Program-made: the position numbers and the translations under genes
In this document: piece after piece, positions 12,297-22,271 of the stretch
How positions within the stretch are numbered: position 1 is the first letter of the stretch
Layout: each line of letters opens with the position of its first letter
DNA from: Siphonodentalium dalli
Lineage: Eukaryota > Mollusca > Scaphopoda > Gadilida > Siphonodentaliidae
DNA: 64,000 nt
Direction of reading: 5' to 3'
Assembly: GCA_032622095.1 (NCBI GenBank)
Contig: CP136065.1
Location: 36,984,732-37,048,731 of the forward strand
Notes under the pieces: generated by a model
Database searches by the model: none
Seen by the model: the letters and a program-made list of their open reading frames with translations, nothing else
Told to the model about the DNA's origin: nothing

Positions 12297-12474
12297 GTCA
12301 TTTGCAGAATGAGGTTCCTATAAGGTGAAGTTAGGGACGCTATCCCGCATAGCGCCTATCATAACTAAATTCACCTTCTGGGGACCTCATTTCTTTACTA
12401 TGAAATTTCTATAGAAACTTCTTCACATAGCTTCTTCTAAATTCACCCTCTGGGGACCTCATTCTGCAAATGAC
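12297..12474. mobile_element. Short TIR element, 178 bases
   Basis: GTCATTTGCAGAATGAGGT at 12297 pairs with ACCTCATTCTGCAAATGAC ending at 12474. Internally, AAATTCACCYTCTGGGGACC occurs twice (about 12368 and 12439), so the right TIR is locally duplicated. No clear target-site duplication was seen. Confidence 0.8.
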
Positions 12475-12696
12475 AGGGACTAAGGTACTATCAAATTATT
12501 TTCGGCCATACAAATCGTAGAGTAATTTAATCATAACAAATGGAAGTATGCATGTGCAGCCTTTAGAACGCCAATGGAATCGATATATGTAGCTTTTGTT
12601 TGTACAAAAAGGAGGCATTTTTTTTAGATAGAACGCTTTATATCTACCGTGTAGTTAAACCTAATCGCCAATTGCAATAACTGGGTTGCCTTCAGT

Positions 12697-12855
12697 TTAA
12701 CCCTTTCAGTGCCAAGACCGATTTTTGTATCAGCCCATATTTCCTTGATCATTTTTCAAATTTATTGATTATAATAATGTGATACATTGATGGAAAGAGC
12801 TCTAAGAGGAAATATGGGTTGATACAAAAATCGGACTTGGCACTGAAAGGGTTAA
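12697..12855. mobile_element. TTAA-flanked foldback MITE, 159 bases
   Basis: TTAA at 12697-12700, then CCCTTTCAGTGCCAAGACCG. The right end is CTTGGCACTGAAAGGG followed by TTAA at 12852-12855. The arms of about 50 bases are nearly perfect, with a short A/T-rich loop. It has a piggyBac-like end pattern and no coding sequence. Confidence 0.9.
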
Positions 12856-13630
12856 ACATATAATTATCTCGGTTAGTTGGTATGGGAAGACAACAACAAT
12901 AGCGTAATACGGAAAGTGCAATAGAATAGAATTTCTCAAGCTGTGCTCTTTCCGCGTTGCCCACCGCTGGGAAGTACGTACATGTGCATCTCAAGTGGAA
13001 GATGTGGTGAACCGGTGTTATCCCTGCAGTGGGCCCGTGGTGAACCGGTGTTATATGTCTGCAGTGGGCATGCTTTTACATGTCAGTGAAAAACAAACCA
13101 TGATAAGATGACATTGAAAATGCAACTTTCGATTAAGAAGGGTTAACGTGCAACTAAATGCCCCATTAATGTCCACTAATTTGATGTCACATCGGATGGG
13201 GTAATTTATAGTGAAAGTGGTGATAAATTTCATTGATGTTGGCAATGAAAATGTATAAAAGCATAACCTGAACAAAGCAAAATTGTTCAAAACGTGAATA
13301 ATAATTCGGTATTGCACAGCACGAAAGCACATCCAGATATTTCTGAATTCTATGCATTACCATATATGCATTCTGCAACAAAGGATCCACTCCTGGGAGA
13401 CTGAACAGGGTATACACAATACGCAGTAAACATGAAATACCGGCTTTGCCGATCAGTTTATCAACAACACAACAACGTCACCGAAATAATGAGATCCAAT
13501 TAGAGATGAAATAATGTCTTATGATGCGTTGAGAAGTCGCCATAGAATCAGGAATACGTTTCGATGATCCGAGGTATCACAGGCATTGAGTTGGAAATTG
13601 GTGGGTGGACACACTTTGTACCCGCGTTCG
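12856..13630. other. Sequence 3' of the membrane-protein gene; nothing else recognised
   Basis: This lies downstream of the minus-strand gene and would include its 3' UTR. I found no canonical AATAAA on the minus strand before the one inside the foldback MITE (plus-strand TTTATT near 12763). A short duplication (GTGGTGAACCGGTGTTAT) occurs near 13006 and 13031. Confidence 0.5.
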
Positions 13631-14218
13631 CTAGAAAATAAACTTTGATTTGTTTCGCCCGCCTTGTTGGAGCATATGTTGCACTACCAAAGCGCTGATG
13701 TCTTTTTCGTTGTATTGCTCCGTTGATATGTTTCTAATATCAATTCTATCAACATCAGAAATCGCTATGGAAGCAGACTCTAGATCTGGATCTGTAAGGT
13801 CTAGAGGTACGTTTTTCTCCCTCATAGCAATCCACAATCCAACGAAATGTTTCTTTCGTTTGTTTAATTGCTCTGCATGGAAATAGTACGCAAGTCCCAT
13901 AAATGTCAACATGAACACAAACGCCGCCACGGCGGCTACAACCAACGCGGTTGGGAATTGTCTGCTTTTTGGCAACCCAATGGTATGCCCTGGGTGTTCT
14001 GTCACGTTAAATCCCGTGTCACTCAACGTTACAATAATCTCATTTCCGTTCGCGGTCCTGTTTAAAGAACTAACACCATCACTATAATCCTTCGAATTAC
14101 TGGAATTTTTCAACAAGTTCACTTTATCCACGCTCAAAGAACAAACATCCAAAGCAAGGTTTAGTAGGAAAAACAATAGGATCCTTAATATAAGAACGGC
14201 ATCCATAATCCCATCCAT
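13631..14218 (-). CDS. Putative type I single-pass membrane protein, 195 residues, family unknown
   Basis: The frame opens with ATG at 14218 (MDGIMDAVLIL) and runs uninterrupted to TAG at 13631. Residues 7-27 form a strong signal-peptide core ending LDVCS. Residues 28-90 would be a small extracellular region with three N-glycosylation sequons (N38, N53, N71). Residues 91-113 are a clear transmembrane segment, followed by a basic stop-transfer cluster (KRKK, 120-123). The cytoplasmic tail of about 80 residues is acidic, and its C-terminal FIF could be a class II PDZ ligand. The frame could start seven codons earlier only with a TTG. I recognise no family. It could be a single-exon gene or the terminal exon of a longer one. 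The membrane topology is my inference, and the ordered domain layout argues against a chance ORF. Confidence 0.65.
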   Translation of the reverse strand: MDGIMDAVLILRILLFFLLNLALDVCSLSVDKVNLLKNSSNSKDYSDGVSSLNRTANGNEIIVTLSDTGFNVTEHPGHTIGLPKSRQFPTALVVAAVAAFVFMLTFMGLAYYFHAEQLNKRKKHFVGLWIAMREKNVPLDLTDPDLESASIAISDVDRIDIRNISTEQYNEKDISALVVQHMLQQGGRNKSKFIF

Positions 14219-14361
14219 TTCACAGATTACGGAAAGCAACTCTGACGTTTATATGGTGCTAGCAGACGACCAGTGTGTCAATCCCACTAACTCATTCAGT
14301 AGAGCAGTTTCCCATCTTCTCGCGATATCATCGATAAGCGCCTGCAGCATGAAATGAAGGT
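14219..14361. promoter_or_regulatory. Possible bidirectional promoter between divergent ORFs
   Basis: 143 bases separate the two head-to-head start codons. On the minus strand an ATATAAA word lies at 14254-14248, 30 bases before the minus ATG. If used as a TATA box this would give almost no 5' UTR, so it may not be the real one. The interval is moderately CpG-bearing (TCTCGCGATATCATCGATAA). No initiator is certain. Confidence 0.3.
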
Positions 14362-14535
14362 ATGGAGATGAGTATTGTTGGTTTTATTAACGGCGCACTG
14401 GGAATGACTACCCTTGTGTTGTATATATCTGCTGCTCTCGCTTCCTCGTCGGATTGCCGCGTTTATCTTCTTAGTGTGCGGGTCCCGATTCCTGAAATTA
14501 GTGCGGCTATGCAGCAGCGATGGTCTAATTCTGAG
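14362..14535 (+). CDS. Candidate first coding exon of a secreted or membrane protein (58 codons)
   Basis: ATG at 14362 (a second in-frame ATG at 14368) opens a frame whose first 27 residues look like a signal peptide: a hydrophobic run GALGMTTLVLYISAALA followed by small residues and SSSDC. At codon 58 the sequence GAG|GTAAAT is a good splice-donor match in phase 0, so I end the exon at 14535. Reading through would reach a stop at 14608-14610. The tandem repeat begins about 80 bases later, inside the presumed intron. No downstream exon was identified and the family is unknown. It lies head-to-head with the membrane-protein gene. It could still be a chance ORF. Confidence 0.35.
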
Positions 14536-14978
14536 GTAAATTACGGATCCGCTGGCAGATCAGCGATGAAAGCTAACATTGTTCTTCCCGACCTGCAAGA
14601 GATGCAATGATATTATAGACACAATCACCACAGGGGAGCTCCGGCGTGGGAAGAACATTAATCAAGCTGACAACGGCATCTGAGTTAACATGAAATCGCA
14701 CCATTGTTGGGGCTCCTGTGGCCCTTAGCAATCAAAAGGAAGTGAACTAGAAAGCATTATAATGCCTTGTGGTTGATAAATTGTCATGATTGAATTAGAG
14801 TACACACGGAACGAAGTATTAAAATATCATTAGTTTCAAAATACAGGACAGTCCAGAAATTTCACTACACATAGTCTCTCCACTAATGCTTGGTAATAAA
14901 CTAAAAAATAATGGGGTTATCGTATGTAGGCCAACGTGTTTTTTAATTTCTCCAGTCAAGGATACTAAGTTTGTTTAT

Positions 14979-15030
14979 GCTTAGCCAGAGATACTTTTAT
15001 TTATAGTATTTAAAGTATCTCTGGCTAAGC
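14979..15030. repeat. Hairpin, 18-base perfect stem
   Basis: GCTTAGCCAGAGATACTT (14979-14996) pairs with AAGTATCTCTGGCTAAGC (15013-15030) across a 16-base A/T loop. It lies inside the degenerate array. Confidence 0.9.
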
Positions 15031-15763
15031 CTCGTATCAGTCGCAAAGCTGCATAGCACGAAACTGAGCTATGTATGTAAGTGCTAGAGATTTGGAATAG
15101 TTATCTACATAACCAATAGAGTTGAAGACGAGATTTATTCTGGTAAAGGACTATTAGCATGCATGCTCCAACCGTCTTAAGAGAACAATTGACCGTATAC
15201 AATGGATTGAGCTGTACATCGCCGTTGAGCAGGTGTTGAGCACGACACACAACCCATTCGTTGGCCAACATTGAAAACGCCTTGGAAATTGGAGTGCTTT
15301 ACCAAATATCGGGGAATGATTGTGTTCTAATGATGGGGATAGGTCAAGAAAACGCAATGAATTTCTAACCACTCTTTAGTTATTCAGATTGCTAATCTAT
15401 CAAGTCTTGTTCCATGCAGCTAACGCGGGTTAAACTGGACTACCAAATTTAATAGCTCAATTTAGGTCTTTATAAATATCACATGAGAGCTCCGGTGTTG
15501 GATGAACATTAATCAAGCTGGCAACGGTATCTGTATTAGCACGAAACTGCATCACTGCTGTGAGTTAAATGGATCGTGTCAAGTGAACAAGAAGAAGCCT
15601 CATAATGTCATGTTGTTAATCGTTTGTCATGTGTCAAACGAACGGAGAATTCAAATCGTATTAACTTCACAATATAATTCAGCCCAGAAATTTCACGCAG
15701 TGTTAACAAATTTTATTCCTCATACTACATAGCATTACATACATATTGCAATTATATAGATAA

Positions 15764-15790
15764 CTAGCAGGTTAGCCCGCCACCGGCGGC
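15764..15790 (-). mobile_element. Helitron-like 3' terminus (minus strand)
   Basis: On the minus strand a CCGCC-GGT-GGCGG hairpin (15790-15778) is followed by exactly ten bases and CTAG (15767-15764), then T. A short hairpin about ten bases before a CTRR end is the defining 3' signature of Helitrons. The element would extend to higher coordinates. I cannot place its 5' end. Confidence 0.6.
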
Positions 15791-15879
15791 GTTTGTCCGA
15801 AACATGACATTTTATGACATGTTTATTTTTTAATATTAATTTAATGTTTTTTAAATGTAATATGTTTTTGTTTAGATAA

Positions 15880-15907
15880 CTAGCTGGGTTACCCGGTGTT
15901 GGTCTGG
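15880..15907 (-). mobile_element. Second, decayed Helitron-like 3' terminus
   Basis: CTAG at 15880-15883 preceded on the minus strand by CACCGGGTAACC, with the same flank (AGATAACTAGC on the plus strand) as the terminus at 15764. The hairpin is degraded. The two ends lie 116 bases apart, as in tandem or nested Helitron insertions. Confidence 0.45.
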
Positions 15908-15959
15908 TAAATAGGATTGGAACCAAATCGAAGGGTGATCTATTCCGGATTGCATTCCT

Positions 15960-16103
15960 GATATGGTATGGATAAAGAGCGTTCTGGTCTCTTATAAATG
16001 CTATTTGAGGCAGTGTGTGACGCCGAGTGCGGACCTGGTGTGCACTATTGGTAAAGAGCGTTCACTATCCGTATACTCCTGATATGGTATCAATAAAGAG
16101 CGT
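15960..16103 (+). repeat. Bipartite GATATGG-N5-ATAAAGAGCG motif cluster
   Basis: Full motifs at 15960-15983 and 16081-16103, and a half motif (GGTAAAGAGCGTTC) at 16049-16062. The same word with the same spacing is found in the TTAA MITE family and in the 26.8 kb array. Confidence 0.8.
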
Positions 16104-16986
16104 CATTTTCACTTCCGCGTTCAACCAAAATGTATTATTCTGATTGTTCATCTCAGTCATGGTCACGTAAACCCTGGTTAAACTGAACTTGCCATCTGAA
16201 ATGGTTTCGAATTAGGTTTTATAACCACAGAGTAGCGCCGGTGTGGGATGGACATAAATAATGCTTATAACGGCATTTGTGTTAGTATTAAACCGCACCA
16301 TTGCTGCGAGTTATGTGACTCTTAGCAATAAACAGGAAATGTACGACATGTAGAAAACATCATAATGTCTTGTGGTCAATAGCTTGTCATGACATTAGTA
16401 GGGTATACACGGAACAAGGTTACAAAATCGCGTCGAAGTCAAATTTTAATAGGTTACTCTTTTCACATCAATTAAGACAATAAAAACGAACGGTTTTATG
16501 TTATGTAGGCCAACGGAGATATTTTGGTTTGTTTGTGGTTGGCATCATTTCAGGTGCTAATTCGTGTCACGAGGGTCAGTTCTATTTATGGACGAAAGAA
16601 CAAAACGTATTTCCTAACCAAGCTGCAGAACAGAGTTCAGTCCCCTCGCTACGCGATGTCTGGATGTTACCGGCATACCGGCACGTATATTTTCTTAATT
16701 AAATCTAACATTTTTTATTGAAGTGTTTTGTCAGTTACAATTCATTATGGCTTGATCTAGACAAATTTTAAATGAATATGGACAGTTCAGTTTCTCAGAA
16801 TAATGCAGAATGAATTGTAACCTACACAAATCGCAAATAAATAAAATGCGACGTATCTACACATTACGTGTAGGTACGGGTAGGGGAGGTCCTGCGTAGG
16901 TGACTGAACTCTGCATGGACCTTGTTTCCTAACCAGAGTTTAGGTATTGAGATTGTTCATTTAATGTCATTATCCGTTAACGCTGG

Positions 16987-17482
16987 TTAAAGATAAGGGC
17001 GGCTTGGTGGTGGGTATGCTGTTAAAATATCCACCTCCGTCAAAAACCGCCATAAACAGAAATAATAGTAAAATATAGACATACCTTGTTCTTATACCAA
17101 TCAGAAATATGACATAAACAGTATGTTATGTAAACAAACGCAAAAAAACGTTACAGAACATGGCTTTTGTTTAGATCCGGATATGGTAAACATAAAGAGC
17201 GTTTTTTGTTACTGTTTTCTCGATATGGAAATAATAAAGAGCGTTTATATAATTTGTGTGTGACTAACCAATAGAATCGCGCTGTGTTATGTAAACAGAA
17301 GTCAAACCTCTGACAACAGCATGCTCTTGTTTACGTACACCATCGTACGTCTTGACGACACTATACTATTTACGCGCTGGTTATGTTTGGCATATGAACA
17401 AAACTATGTATATTTCAATATTCCTTCTGTTGATTTGAACAAATATGAATATTTCTGCAACGAACGCCGCCCGTGCCTTTAA
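16987..17482 (+). mobile_element. TTAA-flanked palindromic MITE family M, copy A
   Basis: TTAA (16987-16990) followed by AGATAAGGGCGGC. The right end is GCCGCCCGTGCCT followed by TTAA (17479-17482). The two halves are diverged inverted copies of each other, so the element folds on itself over nearly its whole length. Two bipartite motifs lie in the centre (17180-17203, 17222-17245). Sister repeat units at 15430 and 16178 show the uninterrupted TTAA site. No protein is encoded. Confidence 0.9.
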
Positions 17483-18020
17483 ACTGAACTACTATCTTGA
17501 CTGGAAGAGATGTATGTCTTATAGGCAGAATCACCACAGGGGAGCTGCGGCGTGGGATGAACATTCATCAAGCTGACAACGGCATCTGTGTTAGCATGAA
17601 ACCGCACCATTGTTGTGGCCCCGGTGGCTCTTAGCAATCAAAAGGAAGTGAACTAGAAAGCATTATCATGTCTTGTGGTTGATGATTTGTCAGGACTTGA
17701 GGAGCGTATACACTGAACGAGGTATTAAAATCATATTAGCTGCAGTAATGCTTGATCAAGTACGTTCGCTCAATATATAGTTTCATACTAACACGAGGAA
17801 TATAAAATAGATTTGTGTAATGAGTACGACACCACCCACGTGTTACATGTAGCTTCTAACTCCAATCGCAACTTGATGCTAGACATAATAGTTAAAGTGA
17901 TGCGAAACACCCCAGTAGATCAAATAGAAATGGAGAATAATCTTGTTCAAAGTAGTTATTTTTACAAATATTATATCTAAATTTACAACACACACCGTCA
18001 TTGGCGGTCATTCATATGTA

Positions 18021-18523
18021 TTAAAGGCACGTGCGGCCTTAATTGTCGAAAATATTCATATTTGTTCTAATCACCGTAAACAGAAAAAACATTAAAACGC
18101 ATACAGTTTCGTTCATATATACCATGACCATCACGTTAACAGCATGTTATCATAAAGACCTACTATATTTTACCTAAGCAAGAGCCTGATTGTGTTACAG
18201 AAGACAGCACAATGTTACTGGCTAATTACACACATATGGCATAAACGCTCTTTATTAGTTCCATATCAGGAATTCACCAACAAAGAACGCTCTTTATGTT
18301 TACCATCATAATATAAACAAACACCAGAAAAGTTACTTTTTATGCTTTTGTTTACATAACAATGGTCAAACATTTGACAATAACATACTGTTTATGCGAT
18401 ATTTCTTATTTGTATACGGACAAAGTCTGTCTACATTTTGATGTTCTTTCTGTTTGTGGCGGTTTTTGACGGGTGGAAATATTTTCACAGGATACACACC
18501 ACCAAGGCCAACCGTACCTTTAA
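18021..18523 (-). mobile_element. MITE family M, copy B (reverse orientation)
   Basis: Starts at TTAAAGGCACGTGCGGCC and ends ACCGTACCTTTAA. It is a close relative of copy F (52915) in opposite orientation. It has bipartite motifs on the minus strand at 18244-18267 and 18286-18307. It is non-coding. Flanking 17746-18020 holds nothing recognised. Confidence 0.88.
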
Positions 18524-18889
18524 CTAAACGCAGTGACTCTCGAATGGTGAAATCGTTTTCGTTAGTTTATTGCCAATAGATGCGTCCCGAATCGAGTAGT
18601 AAATATTTACAATTGAGCGTAGTTCAGACGATGTTTTCTATGGAGTGGTACGGTCGATTTGCTTCAGTTTTCGGCCGTGTCAGTAGAATGTTGCATTCCT
18701 CTATTTGGCATAGTGCTTGAATATATCTTAGCAGTTTCACGCACCCGAACAAGTACATAATATGTCTTTAACACTGACTGTATACATATATATATAGATA
18801 TACCAACAACCAACTATAAATTTTCGTCTCTATAAATATGCACGTTAATGATAAGTCTTCCTTGTCTGGATAGTGGTAGCCCCTAACTC
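18524..18889. other. No gene or repeat recognised
   Basis: Contains a short TA run near 18785. Nothing else is supportable. Confidence 0.55.
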
Positions 18890-19480
18890 TCATTTTTTTT
18901 AAATTTCGCGTGTAAACACAAGATCACGAACTCAGACAAGGCATCGGGGTACACTTCTACTCTTGTTCCCTCGGTGGCCATTCGCGATCGAATGTCGATG
19001 CGTCAAACATATTATGGGATTCACGGTCCAAGTATAGGGCCAATCTGTTTTATTTTTCGGATGTAAGTTCCGCTATAATTGTGCTTGCTCAGACGGAAGT
19101 CATTTGTCGGTCCAGTCCCCGTGGATACGATATGATGAACTTTTCTCGCATTGGTATGTCGACCGGAAAATGATGTTCCTGGCCTCAGACGATCGGAACG
19201 CACCTCCATAATGTATTCTGGCGACTAAGCTCTCAGGCAGATAATGTATTGCATAAGTCGATTTACCATCGCTCTCGCGACGTGATAAATCGCTATGCCG
19301 GTCGCGATAATATTACACTCGCACAATGCTTTCCTGACACCTCGGTGTGGGGATTTTCTTCGGATCGATGGCTCACGCTGAACAACCATCTCTATACGCG
19401 CCGATAACTCTTCTAATGCTCTCTTTGTACCGGCGTCGCAAATTGATGCTAATTTTATTCTATATATGGTTAATCCTTAT
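18890..19480. promoter_or_regulatory. CpG-richer patch, possible 5' end of an unseen gene
   Basis: Compared with its surroundings this segment is less AT-rich and has many CpGs (ATTCGCGATCGAATGTCGAT, CTCTCGCGACGTGATAAATC, CCGGTCGCGATAAT). A 62-codon minus-strand ORF (19209-19021) starts with ATG in good context (ATTATGG), but I see no domain and no confident splice donor. A word near its end (TGTACCGGCG...CGCAAATTGATG) recurs near 20310, so part of it is repeated. Confidence 0.25.
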
Positions 19481-19649
19481 CACGAAATGATTCAGGGCTT
19501 CAGTTTTATTCTATATACGCTAATCCTTATCTGGAAATAATGTAGTGACGTTGTTGTTATTTTGAATGAAAGATGCCAGATGTACGTCATCCAGGTATAT
19601 TACAGTTCAACTGATTAGGACGACATATAATCAACGAGTCTGGATTTAA

Positions 19650-19735
19650 ATGGTGTACTCGCATGCTATTTAAACTCGCATGCTATTTAAATAGTGTACT
19701 AGCATGCTATTTAAATGGTGTACTCGCATGCTATT
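19650..19735. repeat. Short tandem repeat (CTCGCATGCTATTTAAA unit)
   Basis: Four copies of ACTCGCATGCTATTTAA-like units with GTGT spacers, one carrying TAGCATGC instead. No further function is visible. Confidence 0.85.
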
Positions 19736-21049
19736 TTTTGGAATCCCGTTGGTAAATCATGTTGTTGTTTTGGATGAAAGGTGGCAGGTATAATTAATCA
19801 TTTGGGGATTATAGGTCAATTGGTTAATAAGATATCATCAAGTCTGGGTACACACCCTGCACGCCCTATTCATATCCCTGGTGTTAAAATACAGTGACAT
19901 TATACATTGAATGCGCATATAAGGACAATATACGACTCGGAAAGACTGCATGATATAGAAGGATATAGCACCGAGTCTCGAATTTAAATCTTGTAATCGC
20001 AAACCTTTTTCGAATCCCGGTGGTTAAAATAGGGCGGTCGCCACATGGACCATTTTATAAGGACTATATATAGCACTTGGTCATACTTCCTATAATCGCA
20101 GAAATTAAAGCCACTAAAGATAAAAACAGTCCCATTTTCTCCGCAACATCTACCGTAACAATAAAGATAGTCCATTGGCTTTCCTTATAGTGTGATTATA
20201 TTAGGCTGCCATGAAGCCTTCCGGACGCCTCCATGCTAGGACTAGGAGCTCATTTGGACGGATGGCGCTAACTTCAATATACGCATAGAAAACTATCATA
20301 ATTGTGTCTGTACCGGCGCCCGCAAATTGATGGAAATACTGAGTCAGCTGCTAGTAGGACGACTCGATGACAAATAATGAAATGTGCATTTTATGATAAA
20401 ATCACCAAACTTGGTGCATATCATGCCAAACTAGGGAGGGTCCACAGTTGCCATGGTAACATCAGATAAAACATGGGCCCCAATATTCCAAAACTAGCTT
20501 TGAGTTGGTGTGCAGATTCGTTTCCACCACTAGGTACAATATTTAGAAGGCGGCAATGATTCTGTTTTGACATATGTGGGGTTTTTTGGTGCTATCAGGG
20601 TATAAACAATACTCTTGGTTGTGAAACACGGTGTATTAAATTGCCGCACAAGAGTGAAAATTGATCACCAAAATACTTATTGTGGCCCTTTTTTAATTTT
20701 ACAATTTTGATTTGCTATGCCAAAACCATCTGTCATTATATCGGCAATTGAGTGTGCACAATGTGAAATAATTATAATTTAAGAATGGTACATGGTTAGA
20801 TTATACACCTTTTAGACATATTTATAAGTTAATTAAGGCAATTATATTGATAGTAATATTCTCCCGCTAGAACAACAAGAGATGCTACTTGAGGAAAAAT
20901 TATAACATTGCATCAGCGGAATTAATAAGCAAGTGGTAGATGACATGGACAACCTTATGCATGGAGTTTCTTAAACCATATGTGTATACAGAGATTTTTC
21001 TTATTTGTAAATACTCGTATCTGTTTTGTAGCGACATAATGCATATTTG
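19736..21049. other. No gene recognised; diffuse repeat-like sequence
   Basis: A stretch at about 20380-20700 (CACCAAACTTGGTGCATATC, GTTGCCATGGTAACATCAGA) has the look of a dispersed repeat, but there is no second copy in this window to prove it. No coding support. Confidence 0.45.
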
Positions 21050-21140
21050 TTGCTGAATATGTCAAAATATTGGTCCTGGAGGAGGAATAGTCAACCTCAA
21101 GTCATGCATTACCTACACAATATGAGGCTGGACGATCCAC
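21050..21140. repeat. Family G fragment (CAAAATAKTGGTCCT repeat)
   Basis: GAATATGTCAAAATATTGGTCCTGG-like sequence with GGAGGAATAGTC follows the pattern seen at 51190, 52565 and 52768. Only a fragment is present here. Confidence 0.55.
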
Positions 21141-22213
21141 TTTGATAAATCGGAAATCGGGCTGTGTTGAGTCATACCCCTCATAATATAGCACAGGCCA
21201 CTGCAGAACGAATATTTTGGACTGCAGACTTACAATACTTGTAGTATTTTGACAAATTATAATGCTGCTCAACATTCAGTCTATACGCCAGTGGTTATCC
21301 GTGTAGACGCAAACCGTTATCTTTCATTGCCATATATAATGAAAATACATATAGGCCCAATAGGGCCGGGTGCGCGATGTAAATTAAATGTTTTAAATTT
21401 GTTTGTAATTTAACATGCACATGTCACGTAAATAAAAAATATTACTACTATAATGAATCAAGAGCCGTATGTGGAAACAAATTAGATGACATGATATAAT
21501 CTGTGTATCCCATGCTACAGCGATTACCTGCATGGATGTACGTCTTTTCGAGACATTCCAATCATACAACTCATCCACAGGCAGTTTCATTTGATTTTCA
21601 TATTTTTCATAACTTGCACATCAATATTACTTTCTTCAATCTGTCCGAACCTGCGTTCACAGACACATCTATAAAGCCACACCATCAGGCACCGTTTGGA
21701 GGACGGGGCTCATGATGTGTCAACTGACATCGAGAACACGTTCTCCAAATGAACCAGAAACTACCTTAATTCACAAACTTCCCATAACAACACCATCTTC
21801 ATATTCACTCATTATCAGCTGTTTTCCAATGGGAGGGGCTTCATACGTCCAACATATTGCGCCCCTGTCCTAGATGTTTGTGCACCAAATACTTGATTGT
21901 AATCATACACTGCGATGTAATCTCAATATCTTTATAGTTGCGTCACAATAAATATGTAGAACTGCATTCCACAAAAATACGAATATGAAGTTCTCGGCAA
22001 AATTCCAGTTTACATGCGCTAGAGTGTTACAATAAAGTAATTGTTGGTGAACAATATATACGGCTAGAAGACAATATATGACATACCGGCGTTAGCTTAT
22101 TTGTGAGATATTTTGATTATATCGGACTTCCATTGTGGTAGGATCCAATTATTCTCGGATCACATGCTGAGGCCACCTTCGATGTGCATGGGTGTTGTGT
22201 ATAAAACGATATG
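21141..22213. other. No gene or repeat recognised
   Basis: Short ORFs only, with no motif or splice context that I can defend. Confidence 0.55.
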
Positions 22214-22271
22214 ACATGTCACAACGTAACTGACACCACATATATATGGTGTCAGTTATGTTGTGTCATGT
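22214..22271. repeat. 58-base hairpin, pre-miRNA-sized
   Basis: ACATGTCACAACGTAACTGA at the left pairs with its complement ending at 22271. It is a 25-bp stem with two or three mismatches and a CATATATA loop. The size and imperfect pairing resemble an animal microRNA precursor, but a small MITE would look the same. Confidence 0.8.

Larger units (their letters stand above)
14618..17745 (+). repeat. Degenerate tandem array, unit about 0.75-0.85 kb
   Basis: A block of about 210 bases (CTCCGGYGTGGGAWGAACAT ... GCATTATAATGYCTTGTGGT ... ACACGGAACGA) occurs at about 14618-14832, 15481-15680, 16222-16440 and 17527-17745. Between blocks other shared words recur: CAGAAATTTCAC, TATGTAGGCCAACG, and GCTGGTTAAACTGAAC just before each block. 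Units are diverged and interrupted by Helitron-like ends and by a TTAA element (16987-17482). No ORF is conserved between units, so it is not a gene array. Confidence 0.8.
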
